DNA of 64,000 nucleotides from Niabella sp. (GCA_017744715.1 JAGIAT010000016.1:1-64000); one strand, 5' to 3'; numbered from the stretch's first letter, positions 54,213 through 63,807 are shown. Program-made: numbers and translations. The notes: generated from the letters alone by a model not told the origin.

Positions 54213-54941
54213 TTACGCCTGCCGGATCAGCCGGCCTTCCCTGTAAAGCGGTAATACATCTGCTACATTTTCCTGCAAACAGAACGCAATGTCATCGATA
54301 TATCCAAACCGGTCTACCAGGCGGTGGTAATGCGTCAGTTGTTTTGCAAAACCCAAAAGGTCCTGTTTATTGTGCTGGTACATGTATTCCGCCATAAACG
54401 AGCTGTCGCAATGAATGGAAAAATGAGCCCTTACCTGGCTGATGACCGCTCCTGCAAACAATGTGTCCTCCAGGTTGAATTTATCTTTCCACCCCGCACA
54501 GGCCAGCACCACATTTTTACCCTGGGCAATTAGATAATTGCATACGGATGAAAGATTGGGGAAGGACCCTGTAATGATATCATCCGCCCCCTGCTCCAGG
54601 GCCATATGCAATAAGCGTGTTCCGTTGGTGGTGGTTAGCACCAGCACCTGGTCTTCAATAAAGTTGCGTTTATATTCCATGGGCGAATTTCCATGGCTAA
54701 GGCCATCGGCCAGTTTCCCGTCGCGCTCACCGGCAGCAATTCCTTTTACCGATTTGCTGATCTCAATGGCCTTGGGTACCGAATCAACAGGGATAATGTA
54801 CCGTGCCCCGTTGTACAGGGCAGCTGCAATGGTTGAAGTGGCTCTGAACACATCAATTACCACCACAACGGTATTGTTGAGGTCGTAAAGATGAATCAGT
54901 GCCGGAGATAAAGATGTATAAAGTGTGGGTTGATTACTCAT
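54213..54941 (-). CDS. comB: 2-phosphosulfolactate phosphatase (ComB family)
   Basis: 242 residues from the ATG at 54941; a longer form from 54959 would add MFYFYQ. Family motifs are VVVVIDVFRATSTIAAAL, AAGERDGKLADGLSHGNSPMEY, VLTTTNGTRLL and NVVLACAGWKDKFNLEDTLFAGA. The reaction hydrolyses 2-phosphosulfolactate to sulfolactate, known from coenzyme M synthesis and from sulfolactate metabolism. No other pathway gene lies in the window, so the physiological role here is open. Confidence 0.9.
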   Translation of the reverse strand: MSNQPTLYTSLSPALIHLYDLNNTVVVVIDVFRATSTIAAALYNGARYIIPVDSVPKAIEISKSVKGIAAGERDGKLADGLSHGNSPMEYKRNFIEDQVLVLTTTNGTRLLHMALEQGADDIITGSFPNLSSVCNYLIAQGKNVVLACAGWKDKFNLEDTLFAGAVISQVRAHFSIHCDSSFMAEYMYQHNKQDLLGFAKQLTHYHRLVDRFGYIDDIAFCLQENVADVLPLYREGRLIRQA

Positions 54942-54963
54942 TTGATAAAAATAAAACAATACA

Positions 54964-55007
54964 GGGTGATTGTCAGCCCTCCGTCAGGCTTTGGCTGACA
55001 ATCACCC
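54964..55007 (-). terminator. Strong terminator of gcvT
   Basis: A perfect 15-bp inverted repeat GGGTGATTGTCAGCC (54964-54978) / GGCTGACAATCACCC (54993-55007) with a 14-nt loop. On the minus strand it is followed by TGTATTGTTTTATTTTT. It ends gcvT transcription shortly before comB. Confidence 0.85.
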
Positions 55008-55086
55008 CGGCAACAATTTTGTCATTTTTAAAGAACCAGTGGCTGCATATTGTATGCCTAACCGGCGATCGATGTTACCCGAAAAA

Positions 55087-56172
55087 TCAGGCAAAGGGCA
55101 GTTTCACCACCTTGGCTTTTAATAATTTATCCCGCACCTTAATAAAAACGGGGGTTTCAAACGCTGCAAAACCGGTTTGCACATACCCCAGCCCGATGGC
55201 TTTTCCCAGCGAGGGAGATTGGGTACCTGAAGTAACCGTGCCGATCCGGTTGCCGTTTTCATCGCAGATCTCGTACCCGTTGCGCGGAATACCTTTATCC
55301 TCCAGTTCAAAGCCCACCAGCTTCTGTGTAACACCGGCTTCCTTTTGTTTTTTAAGCAGTTCGCTTGCTGTAAATTCCTTGGTAAACTTGGTGATCCAGC
55401 CCAGGCCCCCTTCCAGCGGCGTGGTGGTATCATTAAGATCATTGCCATATAAGCAATATCCCATTTCCAGGCGCAGGGTATCCCTTGCAGCCAAACCGAT
55501 CGGCTTTAGCCCTTTGGGGCCACCTTCCGCAAAAATGGCATCCCAGATCTTATCCGCGGCGCCGTCCTTGTCCTCAAAATAGATCTCCACCCCGCCGGAA
55601 CCGGTATACCCGGTAGCACTGATCAGTACATTATCCACACCGGCAAACCGGCCTTTTTCGAACGTATAGTATTTTAAATTCAGGATATCGGTATCAGTTA
55701 AAGGCTGCAATATGGCCGTGGCATTGGGCCCCTGGATGGCCAGCAGGGCCGTTTTATCGGAAATATTGTGCATTTCAACGCCCTCAGTATTATGGTCGCT
55801 CAGCCATTTCCAGTCCTTGTCTATATTGGCCGCATTCACCACGATCATGTAAACATTGTTCTCTTCAATGCAATAAATGATCAGGTCATCCACAATACCG
55901 CCCTGCTCATTGGTAAAGCAGCTGTATTGCGCATGATTGTTCTTTAGTTTGGAAGCGTCGTTGGTGGTAACCCGCTGTATCAGGTCCAGCGCTTTTGGCC
56001 CTTTCAGGATGAACTCCCCCATATGGCTTACATCAAACACACCGGCATTCTTTCTTACCGTTTGATGCTCTTCATTGATCCCCGAATAGCTGATCGGCAT
56101 ATTATACCCTGCAAATTCAGCCATTTTGGCCCCAAGCGCCAGGTGTTTTTTCGTAAAAGGAGTCTCCTTCAT
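55087..56172 (-). CDS. gcvT: Aminomethyltransferase (glycine cleavage T protein)
   Basis: 361 residues. Transfers the aminomethyl group to THF in the glycine cleavage system. Signatures are PFTKKHLALGAKMAEFAGYNMPISY, VSHMGEFILKGPKALDLIQRVTTNDASKL, GGIVDDLIIYC, ALLAIQGPNA, TGYTGSGGVEIYFE, GLAARDTLRLEMGYCLYGNDLNDTTTPLEGGLGW and GTVTSGTQSPSLGKAIG. Length is standard. A TAAATTTG -7 element lies at 56192-56199 (minus strand), 20 bp before the start. The gcvH and gcvP genes are elsewhere. Confidence 0.97.
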   Translation of the reverse strand: MKETPFTKKHLALGAKMAEFAGYNMPISYSGINEEHQTVRKNAGVFDVSHMGEFILKGPKALDLIQRVTTNDASKLKNNHAQYSCFTNEQGGIVDDLIIYCIEENNVYMIVVNAANIDKDWKWLSDHNTEGVEMHNISDKTALLAIQGPNATAILQPLTDTDILNLKYYTFEKGRFAGVDNVLISATGYTGSGGVEIYFEDKDGAADKIWDAIFAEGGPKGLKPIGLAARDTLRLEMGYCLYGNDLNDTTTPLEGGLGWITKFTKEFTASELLKKQKEAGVTQKLVGFELEDKGIPRNGYEICDENGNRIGTVTSGTQSPSLGKAIGLGYVQTGFAAFETPVFIKVRDKLLKAKVVKLPFA

Positions 56173-56307
56173 ATATACAAAATTTTGGCTGCAAATTTAC
56201 GGGAGGCGCGGAGAAAAACATAAAATATAAAACGGGTACGTATAAAACAGCAACGATCCGTTCATTACCGCTGTTTATCGAAAAGTAAAAAATCCTATCT
56301 TACCTGT

Positions 56308-57552
56308 ATGAAACCAATTTTCCTCTTACTTTTAGGTACGATGACCGCCGCTATTTCAAACGCACAGATAAAAACCGACCGCTGGCTGAAGGAACTGCTG
56401 GAGCAGCATGCCTCGCCCCTGCTAAAATCGGTGCTGGAGCAACCCGAAACATATCAGTACCAGTTGATTTACACGGAAATAAAGCGGGATGCGCATCAGC
56501 GCCCAAGCTTTATCAATCACTACCTGAATGTAGACCGCAACCGCTATTTTAACCCCGCCTCTACGGTAAAAATGCCGGTGGCCTTTGCTGCACTGGAAAA
56601 ACTGAACCGCATGGGAAAAACGGTTACCGCTCAAACAGCCATGCTTACGGACAGCGCCTTCAGCGGACAAACCGCCGTAACAAAAGATGCAACTGCCGAA
56701 AACGGTTTGCCTTCCATTGAACATTATATTAAGAAGATTTTTCTTGTAAGTGATAACGACGCCTATAACCGGCTGTATGAGTTTGTGGGACAAAAAACAT
56801 TGAATACAGCTCTTTGGAAAAAGGGATACAAGGATATCCGCATTACCCGTCGCTTTGTGCCGATGACTTCCGAAGAAAACCGGCACACCAACCCCATACG
56901 GTTTGTAAAGGACGGAAAAACCCTGTATACACAACCGGCGGCTTACAGCGATCTTCAATTCCGCTTCCCGGCCACTAAAATACTGGTGGGCAAGGGCCAT
57001 TGGGATAAAAACGACAGCCTGATCAACGAGCCCATGGACTTTACAGAACATAACAACCTGCCGCTGGAAGATGGGCATATGCTGTTGCGCAGTGTTTTGT
57101 TTCCGGAATCGGTACCGGCCGTACAGCGGTTTCATTTAACGGAAGATAACTACCGGATGCTGTATACCTATATGTCGGAACTACCTTATGAAAGCCGTTT
57201 TCCCGCTTATGATACATCGGAGTTTTTTAACAGCTACACCAAGTTCTTCTTTTTCCGGGCAGGCAAAGAACCCGTTCCGGATCATATACGGGTATTTAAT
57301 AAAGCCGGCTGGAGTTATGGCTTTTTAACCGACTATTGTTATGTGGTTGATTTTAAAAACAACATCGAGTTTATGCTCAGCGCCACGATCTATGTAAATA
57401 AAGACGGTATACTGAATGACAATAAATATGAATATGAGGAAACCGGATATCCGTTCTTTAAAGAAGTGGGACAAACGATTTATAATTATGAACGAAACAA
57501 AAAGAAAGCAGTGATCCCGGACCTGAGCCGGTGGAAACTGATGTATAAATAA
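56308..57552 (+). CDS. Secreted serine hydrolase, class A beta-lactamase-like
   Basis: 414 residues. Signal peptide (KPIFLLLLGTMTAAISNAQ). Active-site motifs of the class A fold are present: S85-T-V-K88, S148-D-N150 and K332-A-G334 in place of K[TS]G. At 414 aa it is much longer than true class A enzymes (about 290 aa) and has no obvious omega-loop ExxLN motif, so it is more likely a peptidase or esterase of the same fold than a resistance gene. Confidence 0.85.
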   Translation: MKPIFLLLLGTMTAAISNAQIKTDRWLKELLEQHASPLLKSVLEQPETYQYQLIYTEIKRDAHQRPSFINHYLNVDRNRYFNPASTVKMPVAFAALEKLNRMGKTVTAQTAMLTDSAFSGQTAVTKDATAENGLPSIEHYIKKIFLVSDNDAYNRLYEFVGQKTLNTALWKKGYKDIRITRRFVPMTSEENRHTNPIRFVKDGKTLYTQPAAYSDLQFRFPATKILVGKGHWDKNDSLINEPMDFTEHNNLPLEDGHMLLRSVLFPESVPAVQRFHLTEDNYRMLYTYMSELPYESRFPAYDTSEFFNSYTKFFFFRAGKEPVPDHIRVFNKAGWSYGFLTDYCYVVDFKNNIEFMLSATIYVNKDGILNDNKYEYEETGYPFFKEVGQTIYNYERNKKKAVIPDLSRWKLMYK

Positions 57553-57723
57553 CACAAACATTTGTTTGTAAATTTATTTTGTTACCTCTAAAACCATTCA
57601 ATGATCCAATGTGTTGGTATATACGCATTGATCGAAAGCAACATTTTAATCAATTAATTCAACAAACCATAGGGGTTATTTGCCAATTGACTGTATTAAG
57701 AGAGGTATCTGTTTTTTTTGATT

Positions 57724-57731
57724 TAATTTTG
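57724..57731 (+). promoter_or_regulatory. -7 promoter element of the fatty acid hydroxylase gene
   Basis: TAATTTTG, matching TAnnTTTG, lies five bases before the ATG at 57736. A TTTG partner at the right distance is not obvious. The start would be leaderless or nearly so. Confidence 0.4.
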
Positions 57732-57735
57732 CACT

Positions 57736-58404
57736 ATGCAGTTTGATAAAATACACAACAAGGGGCAGGCAAGACTTTTTAAGAGCGATTATCTGGAAAT
57801 GCTGACAAAGACACACCCGCTGGTCATCTGGGGTATGTATATTCCGGTTATTATTTATATGTTGTATTATAGCCATGCTGCCTATAATTATTCTGTAGCC
57901 TATGTGCTGCTGATCTTTTTTACAGGTATCTTTTTCTGGAGTTTTTTTGAATACATTGCCCACCGTTTTATCTTTCACTGGGTAAGCGATAACCCGGCCG
58001 CAAAAAAGATTGCCTATGTCATGCATGGCAACCACCATCATTACCCAAGAGACCGGCAACGCCTGTTTATGCCCCCGGTTCCCAGCATCATTATTGCTTC
58101 TGTATTACTGGGTATTTTTTACCTGATCCTGGGACGGCTGGCCCTGATGTTTTTCCCCGGCTTTATGCTTGGCTACCTGATGTATGGTACCATGCATTAC
58201 GCCATCCATGCCTGGAATCCGCCCTTCAAGTGGATGAAAGGATTATGGCGAAATCATCATTTGCACCACTACAAGGATGAGCATAAAGGCTTTGGCGTAA
58301 GCAGCACCATCTGGGATCATGTGTTTGGTACCATGTTCGACCTGAAGAAAGAGAAAGAAGATAAAGAGAAGGTTAAAGAACTGATGTTTGCTAAAAAGAA
58401 ATAG
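57736..58404 (+). CDS. Fatty acid hydroxylase / sterol desaturase superfamily enzyme
   Basis: 222 residues with four hydrophobic segments and the histidine boxes of the di-iron hydroxylase superfamily: HRFIFH, HGNHHHYP, HYAIHAW and NHHLHHYKDEH. The arrangement resembles fatty acid 2-hydroxylases acting on sphingolipid acyl chains; sphingolipids are known from Chitinophagaceae, which makes that role plausible. It ends with a strong terminator before the second SusC gene. Confidence 0.88.
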   Translation: MQFDKIHNKGQARLFKSDYLEMLTKTHPLVIWGMYIPVIIYMLYYSHAAYNYSVAYVLLIFFTGIFFWSFFEYIAHRFIFHWVSDNPAAKKIAYVMHGNHHHYPRDRQRLFMPPVPSIIIASVLLGIFYLILGRLALMFFPGFMLGYLMYGTMHYAIHAWNPPFKWMKGLWRNHHLHHYKDEHKGFGVSSTIWDHVFGTMFDLKKEKEDKEKVKELMFAKKK

Positions 58405-58448
58405 CCGGCAGCGCGCCCTGCTCCAATCCGTATACAGCTAACGCATTG

Positions 58449-58475
58449 AATCCCCCCACCGGGGGATTTTTATTT
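58449..58475 (+). terminator. Terminator of the fatty acid hydroxylase gene
   Basis: AATCCCCC (58449-58456) and GGGGGATT (58461-58468) form a perfect 8-bp stem with a 4-nt loop, followed by TTTATTTT. Confidence 0.88.
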
Positions 58476-58511
58476 TGTATTTTCTACAATTATTTCCCGT
58501 TTTTTTCGTTT

Positions 58512-58606
58512 TTTAGAGGTTGAGAAATGTAACCGTTGATCAAAGCCTGTAACGATGTAAACCCCATGTCTTTGCCATCAACCGTTTTTTAATGTAAACC
58601 TCTAAA
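58512..58606 (+). repeat. Nested inverted repeats in the leader of the second SusC gene
   Basis: Outer arms TTTAGAGGTT (58512-58521) and AACCTCTAAA (58597-58606) are perfectly complementary. Inner arms AACCGTTGATCAAAG (58531-58545) and CTTTGCCATCAACCGTT (58570-58586) pair with one mismatch and a 2-nt bulge. The whole forms a long hairpin ending 11 bp before the ATG. Function is unknown: leader regulation, attenuator or a site-specific recombination element are all possible. Confidence 0.65.
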
Positions 58607-58617
58607 CCAGAAATGCT

Positions 58618-61600
58618 ATGTACACGCAGCAATTGCGTAGCCATGCCGGCTATGCATTCCTGTTTGAGCGCCCTCCGCTCAAACGCCTGTTCCTGTTCCT
58701 GATTGTTTTTTTAATGCCCGCTTTGTATGAAAGCGCAGCGGGCAACACCGGGGCCACGCCTCCGGAAAAGATCATTACCGGCAACATCACCGATGAAACC
58801 GGCGCACCCGTTAGCGGAGCATCCGTTTTACTAAAAGGATCCTCCACCGGCGTTGCCACCGACACATCCGGTAACTTTACCATAAAGGTACCCAACACCG
58901 GGGGCACGCTGGTCATTTCCCATGTAGGTTATCAGCCCCGGGAAGTAGTGATCGGCGATCAAACAACCATCCGGGTAACGCTCAAAAGCAACGCCACCGA
59001 ACAACTGACCGATGTGGTGGTAGTGGGCTATGGCACCCAAAAGAAAGTAACGCTTACCGGTGCCGTAGCAGATGTAAAAGGCACCGAACTGGCCAAAACA
59101 CCTACGGTGAACCTCACCAATACCCTGGCCGGCCGGCTTCCGGGTATTACCGCCATTAATACCGGCGGCGAGCCCGGTTACGATGGCTCCACGATCCGCA
59201 TCCGCGGTACCAACTCCCTGGGCAACTCCAGTGCACTGGTAGTAATCGATGGGGTGCCGGACAGGGAGGGAGGCATGGAACGCCTGAACCCGAACGATAT
59301 TGAAAGCATATCGGTATTAAAAGATGCGTCTGCCGCCATTTACGGGTCGCGCGCCGCCAACGGGGTGATCCTCATCACCACCAAAAGAGGAAAAAGCGGT
59401 AAACCGTTGTTGTCCTATACCTTTAACCAGGGTTGGGCCCAGCCTACGCGTATTCCAAAAATGTCTGATGCCGTGGAGTACGGTACCCTCCGGAATGAAC
59501 TGGCCGTTTATGAAAACGTACCGGTAAATCAATGGACGGCCGCATGGGAGGCGCTCACCACCACCGGTACTTATAAGCGTACCGACAATGGCGCCACCGT
59601 AAGTTCGCCCGTTGGCTTTTTCCCGGACGATATGCAGCAGTACCGCGACGGATCCGATCCCTGGGGCCACCCCAATACCGATTGGTTCGGCGCCACTTTT
59701 AAAAAATGGTCGCCCCAGGTGCGGCACAATATCCAGCTTACAGGAGGATCGGAAAATATCCGTTACCTGGGCTCCATCGGCTATCAGAACCAGGATGCCT
59801 ATTATAAAAACTCGGCTACCGGCTACAAGCAATACGACCTCCGTTTAAACCTGGATGCCAAGCTGAACCAGTATATGAACCTTACCATGGGCATTGCCGC
59901 CCGGGAAGAATACCGGTTCTTTCCCACCGAAACCGCCGGGGAAATTTTCCGCATGCTGATGCGCGGCAAGCCTAATGAACCGGCCATCTGGCCTAATGGT
60001 TTGCCGGGCCGGGATATCGAATACGGGCAAAATCCGGTGGTGATCGCCACCAACCAAACGGGCTACGACCGGGACAAACGGGATTATATACAAACCAATG
60101 GAAAACTGGAGATCCTCATCCCCGGTGTGGAAGGGTTAAAAATTACCGGTACGGCAGCCATCGATAAATACATCAAAAATCAAAAGCGGTTCGAAACGCC
60201 CTGGTACCTCTACTCCTGGGACCGCAGTTCTTATGAAGCGGATGGCGTTACGCCCAAATTGACCCGGGAACTGCGTTCCACCTTTACCGACCCGAGGCTG
60301 AACCAATGGACGGAAAACACGCTGAACATCAACCTTTCCGGGTTGCTGAACTATGATAAAAAATTTGGCGCACATACGGTTGCCTTCCTGGCAGGGGTGC
60401 AACGCGAAACCGAAGACTATGAAGGGTTCCGTGCCTTCCGGCGGTATTATCTTTCCAATGCCCTGGATGTGCTGGATGTGGGCGGCGACCTCGAAAAGAA
60501 CAATGGCGGCGGATCTTACCGGCGGGCGCGCCTGAGCTATTTTGGCCGTGTTGGATATAACTATGCCGAAAAATACCTGTTCGAGTTTTTATGGCGGTAT
60601 GATGGCTCCTATATTTTTCCGCCCACCAAACGGTTTGGCTTTTTCCCGGGAATCACTGCCGGCTGGCGGGTGTCTGAAGAGCCCTTCTTCAAGAACAATG
60701 TTTCTTTTGTAAACAACCTGAAGCTGCGTGGCTCCTGGGGGCAGATGGGAGCTGAGCCCTATTTTGGAGGTATACTGGCCGAATACCAGTTCATCCCGGC
60801 CTATCCATTTAGTACTTATGTGCTGAATGATGCCGTGGTGCAAACCCTCATCGAAAACCGCGTGGCCAATCAGAACTTCACCTGGGAGGTAGGTAATAAT
60901 ATGAACATCGGGTTAGATGCCTCCTTTTTAAACAGCCGCCTCACACTGGAACTGGATTATTTCCGCAACCTGCGGGATAAAGCGCTGATTGCAGAAACCG
61001 GACTGGTACCGCAAAGCAGCGGTATTTCCGGGAAACTGCCGCCGGTGAACAAAGGAAAGATGCTGAACCGCGGTGGTGAATTTAAGATCGGCTGGCGTGA
61101 TGATATTGGCCAGGTAAGTTATTCCCTCGGCCTGAACGGCGGCTATGCCAAGAACAAAGTGCTCTACTCCAGCGAACCGGCGGGCGTGCCCGAATGGCAG
61201 CGTACCACCGGCAAACCTTACGGCACCAACGGGTTTACCATTGTGGCCTACCAGTACGATGGGGTATTCAGAGACCAGGCAGAAATTGATGCCAATAAAG
61301 TGGATTACAGCGCCCTTACCAGCGCACTCCGGCCCGGTGATATGAAAATAAAGGATTACAACGGCGATAACAAAATTAACGGCGATGATATGGTGGCGCT
61401 CGACAAAACCCGCGACCCCTATTTCACCGGTGGTTTTAACGGCAGCCTGGGGTATAAGAATTTTGACCTCAGCTTTATGTTCCAGGGCGCTGTGGGCGGA
61501 TTGCTGTTTTTTGGCACCGAGTCCGGCGATATCGGTAACTATCTCCAGTATTCATTTGATAACCGGTGGACCATTGATAACCCCAGCAGCGTGGACCCCC

Positions 61601-61890
61601 GTATTGCCAGCAGGGGCAATACCTATTATACCGGGGGCGCGGCCCGTTTTAACACTTATTTCCTGCGGAGCAGCGATTACCTGCGGCTGAAGAATGTAGA
61701 GATCGGCTACAACCTGGCCATGCCGGAACGGGTACGGGATATTATCAGCAACATCCGCATTTTTGCCAACGGCCAAAACCTGGTTACCTGGGATAAAATG
61801 AAGATCTGGGACCCGGAATCTACCAGCGGCAACGGGCAGTATTACCCCCAATCGCGCATCCTTAACATTGGCGCTACTGTAAGTTTTTAA
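58618..61890 (+). CDS. SusC/RagA TonB-linked outer membrane transporter (second pair)
   Basis: 1090 residues. Signal region (LKRLFLFLIVFLMPALYESAAG), carboxypeptidase-like domain (ITGNITDETGAPVSGASVLLKGSSTGVATDTSGNFTIKVP), TonB-box/plug start VVVGYGTQKKVTLTGAV, plug signatures (TIRIRGTNSLGNSSALVVIDGVPD, ISVLKDASAAIYGSRAANGVILITTKRG) and a barrel ending YYPQSRILNIGATVSF. It is followed by its SusD partner after 24 bp. No glycoside hydrolase accompanies the pair inside the window. Confidence 0.96.
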   Translation: MYTQQLRSHAGYAFLFERPPLKRLFLFLIVFLMPALYESAAGNTGATPPEKIITGNITDETGAPVSGASVLLKGSSTGVATDTSGNFTIKVPNTGGTLVISHVGYQPREVVIGDQTTIRVTLKSNATEQLTDVVVVGYGTQKKVTLTGAVADVKGTELAKTPTVNLTNTLAGRLPGITAINTGGEPGYDGSTIRIRGTNSLGNSSALVVIDGVPDREGGMERLNPNDIESISVLKDASAAIYGSRAANGVILITTKRGKSGKPLLSYTFNQGWAQPTRIPKMSDAVEYGTLRNELAVYENVPVNQWTAAWEALTTTGTYKRTDNGATVSSPVGFFPDDMQQYRDGSDPWGHPNTDWFGATFKKWSPQVRHNIQLTGGSENIRYLGSIGYQNQDAYYKNSATGYKQYDLRLNLDAKLNQYMNLTMGIAAREEYRFFPTETAGEIFRMLMRGKPNEPAIWPNGLPGRDIEYGQNPVVIATNQTGYDRDKRDYIQTNGKLEILIPGVEGLKITGTAAIDKYIKNQKRFETPWYLYSWDRSSYEADGVTPKLTRELRSTFTDPRLNQWTENTLNINLSGLLNYDKKFGAHTVAFLAGVQRETEDYEGFRAFRRYYLSNALDVLDVGGDLEKNNGGGSYRRARLSYFGRVGYNYAEKYLFEFLWRYDGSYIFPPTKRFGFFPGITAGWRVSEEPFFKNNVSFVNNLKLRGSWGQMGAEPYFGGILAEYQFIPAYPFSTYVLNDAVVQTLIENRVANQNFTWEVGNNMNIGLDASFLNSRLTLELDYFRNLRDKALIAETGLVPQSSGISGKLPPVNKGKMLNRGGEFKIGWRDDIGQVSYSLGLNGGYAKNKVLYSSEPAGVPEWQRTTGKPYGTNGFTIVAYQYDGVFRDQAEIDANKVDYSALTSALRPGDMKIKDYNGDNKINGDDMVALDKTRDPYFTGGFNGSLGYKNFDLSFMFQGAVGGLLFFGTESGDIGNYLQYSFDNRWTIDNPSSVDPRIASRGNTYYTGGAARFNTYFLRSSDYLRLKNVEIGYNLAMPERVRDIISNIRIFANGQNLVTWDKMKIWDPESTSGNGQYYPQSRILNIGATVSF

Positions 61891-61914
61891 CCTCATCCTT
61901 TAATTTCAACGAAA

Positions 61915-63807
61915 ATGAAAACATATATATACCGGCCATTTTTGATCCTTATGGTCATTTCATGTGCAGTTACCAGTTGCAGTAAGGAGTTCCTGAACAT
62001 CGATCCCACAGGACAGGTACCGGAAGAAACCGCCTGGCAGGACCCCGCACTGGCCCAGGCCTTTGTTACCGGCATTTACAGCGGGGGTACAGGCGTATAC
62101 GGGTTGGGGGTAGGCGGCTTTGATGAGCAGATGCTGGCCTCCCTTACCGATGAAGCCACGTTTACCCACACAGGGCGCAACATCAATACGGTGATGGAAG
62201 GCAGCGCCAGCCCCAGCGGTGTGGGTTGGATCCCCGAAAGCTACAGCTGGAAGAACCTGTACGACAATATCCGTGCGGCCAATCTCACACTGGAAAAACT
62301 GGCTGCTCCGAAGATCGATACCGTTCTGGCCAACCGGCTGAAGGGAGAAGCACATTTCCTGAGAGCTTATTTTTACCACCAGTTGCTGCGTTATTATGGC
62401 GGCGTTCCCATTATTACGCGGGTGTATGATTTAAACCAGGATTACAATGTGTCCCGGAACAATTTTGAAGCATGCGTCAATTTTATCACTGCAGATTGTG
62501 ACAGCGCTATCTGGCTCATTAATACCAGCACCATGGATAAGGGGCGGGGCAGTGTACTGGCAGCGCTGGCGCTGAAATCGCGGGTGCTCTTATATGCCGC
62601 CAGTGATCTGAATTACCTGCCGCTGGCCAAAACAAAAATCCCCGAGCTGGCCAGCCATCCCAAACCGGAGCTGTTTGGTTATGCCGGTGGCGACCGGAAG
62701 GCACGCTGGGCGGCGGCAAAAGCCGCTGCCAGGGCCGTTATGGATCTCGGGGCCGGGTACAAGCTCAGCCTGGGTGCGCCGGTTTCGGCCACGGAAGGCA
62801 AAACCAACTATATGTCCATTGCCATGAGCGGCTACAGCAAGGCGCTGGGTATGGACGCCAATGCCGGATCGGAAGTGATCTTTGGCCGCTACTATAACCT
62901 CAATGTAAATACCGGCGCGGGTGTAAGCATTAACCTGTACAACGGCCCCAACGGGTATCATAACTGGGCAGGCAATACCCCCATCGGTTTGCTGGCAGAC
63001 GACTATGAAATGGCCGATGGCACACCGTTCAGCTGGAGCAACCCGGCACAAAAGGCAAAGCCTTATGTTGGCCGTGATCCCCGGTTTTATGCTACCATCC
63101 TCTATGACGGTGCCTCCTGGAAGCCCCGGGACCTGATTTCCGGGAATGTAGACCCCGCCAACCAGATACAGACCGGGCAATACGACCTGGTAGTGGGTGG
63201 TAAAAAGATCACGTTTAACGGGCTGGACACCCGCAGCAGTGCTATTGAAGACTGGAACGGCAGCCGCACCGGTTATTATATGCGTAAGTTTACCGACCCG
63301 GATCCCAAAATTGTAGATGCCAATACCAAGCAGCTGGTACCCTGGCCCTTCTTCCGGTACACGGAAGCGGTGTTTAATTATATAGAAGCCTGTATAGAGC
63401 TGGGTGAAGAACCGGAAGCCCGTTTATGGCTCAACCGGATCCGTTTCCGCTCCGGGATGCCTGCCGTTACCGATGCCGGAGCCGCCCTTAAGAACCGGTA
63501 CCGGAACGAAAAACGGGTTGAGATGGTTTTTGAGGAACAACGCTATTTTGATGTGCGGCGCTGGATGATTCCCCAGGAAACCGTGGGCCGTAAACTTACA
63601 TTTATTAACGTGGTGGGAACCTTTCAGCCGGGAAAGCAACTGGCCGATATTTACCGGCATGATGAAACCATTTATAATTATACCTATACGCCGGTGGTGA
63701 ATGAAGCCCACGAAAACCGGAAATGGGTCAATAAAATGTATTATGCGCCTATCAACAGGGACGAGATGAATAAGAATACGGCACTGGTACAAAATCCCGG
63801 GTATTAA
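61915..63807 (+). CDS. SusD/RagB family lipoprotein (second pair)
   Basis: 630 residues, longer than average. Lipobox signal (LILMVISCAVTSCSKEFLNID, lipidated Cys near 22). SusD motifs are PEETAWQDPALAQAFVTGIYSG, LKGEAHFLRAYFYHQLLRYYGGVPI, VPWPFFRYTEAVFNYIEACIELG and KRVEMVFEEQRYFDVRRWM. It partners the preceding SusC. The stop is followed by a hairpin at 63829. Confidence 0.95.
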   Translation: MKTYIYRPFLILMVISCAVTSCSKEFLNIDPTGQVPEETAWQDPALAQAFVTGIYSGGTGVYGLGVGGFDEQMLASLTDEATFTHTGRNINTVMEGSASPSGVGWIPESYSWKNLYDNIRAANLTLEKLAAPKIDTVLANRLKGEAHFLRAYFYHQLLRYYGGVPIITRVYDLNQDYNVSRNNFEACVNFITADCDSAIWLINTSTMDKGRGSVLAALALKSRVLLYAASDLNYLPLAKTKIPELASHPKPELFGYAGGDRKARWAAAKAAARAVMDLGAGYKLSLGAPVSATEGKTNYMSIAMSGYSKALGMDANAGSEVIFGRYYNLNVNTGAGVSINLYNGPNGYHNWAGNTPIGLLADDYEMADGTPFSWSNPAQKAKPYVGRDPRFYATILYDGASWKPRDLISGNVDPANQIQTGQYDLVVGGKKITFNGLDTRSSAIEDWNGSRTGYYMRKFTDPDPKIVDANTKQLVPWPFFRYTEAVFNYIEACIELGEEPEARLWLNRIRFRSGMPAVTDAGAALKNRYRNEKRVEMVFEEQRYFDVRRWMIPQETVGRKLTFINVVGTFQPGKQLADIYRHDETIYNYTYTPVVNEAHENRKWVNKMYYAPINRDEMNKNTALVQNPGY

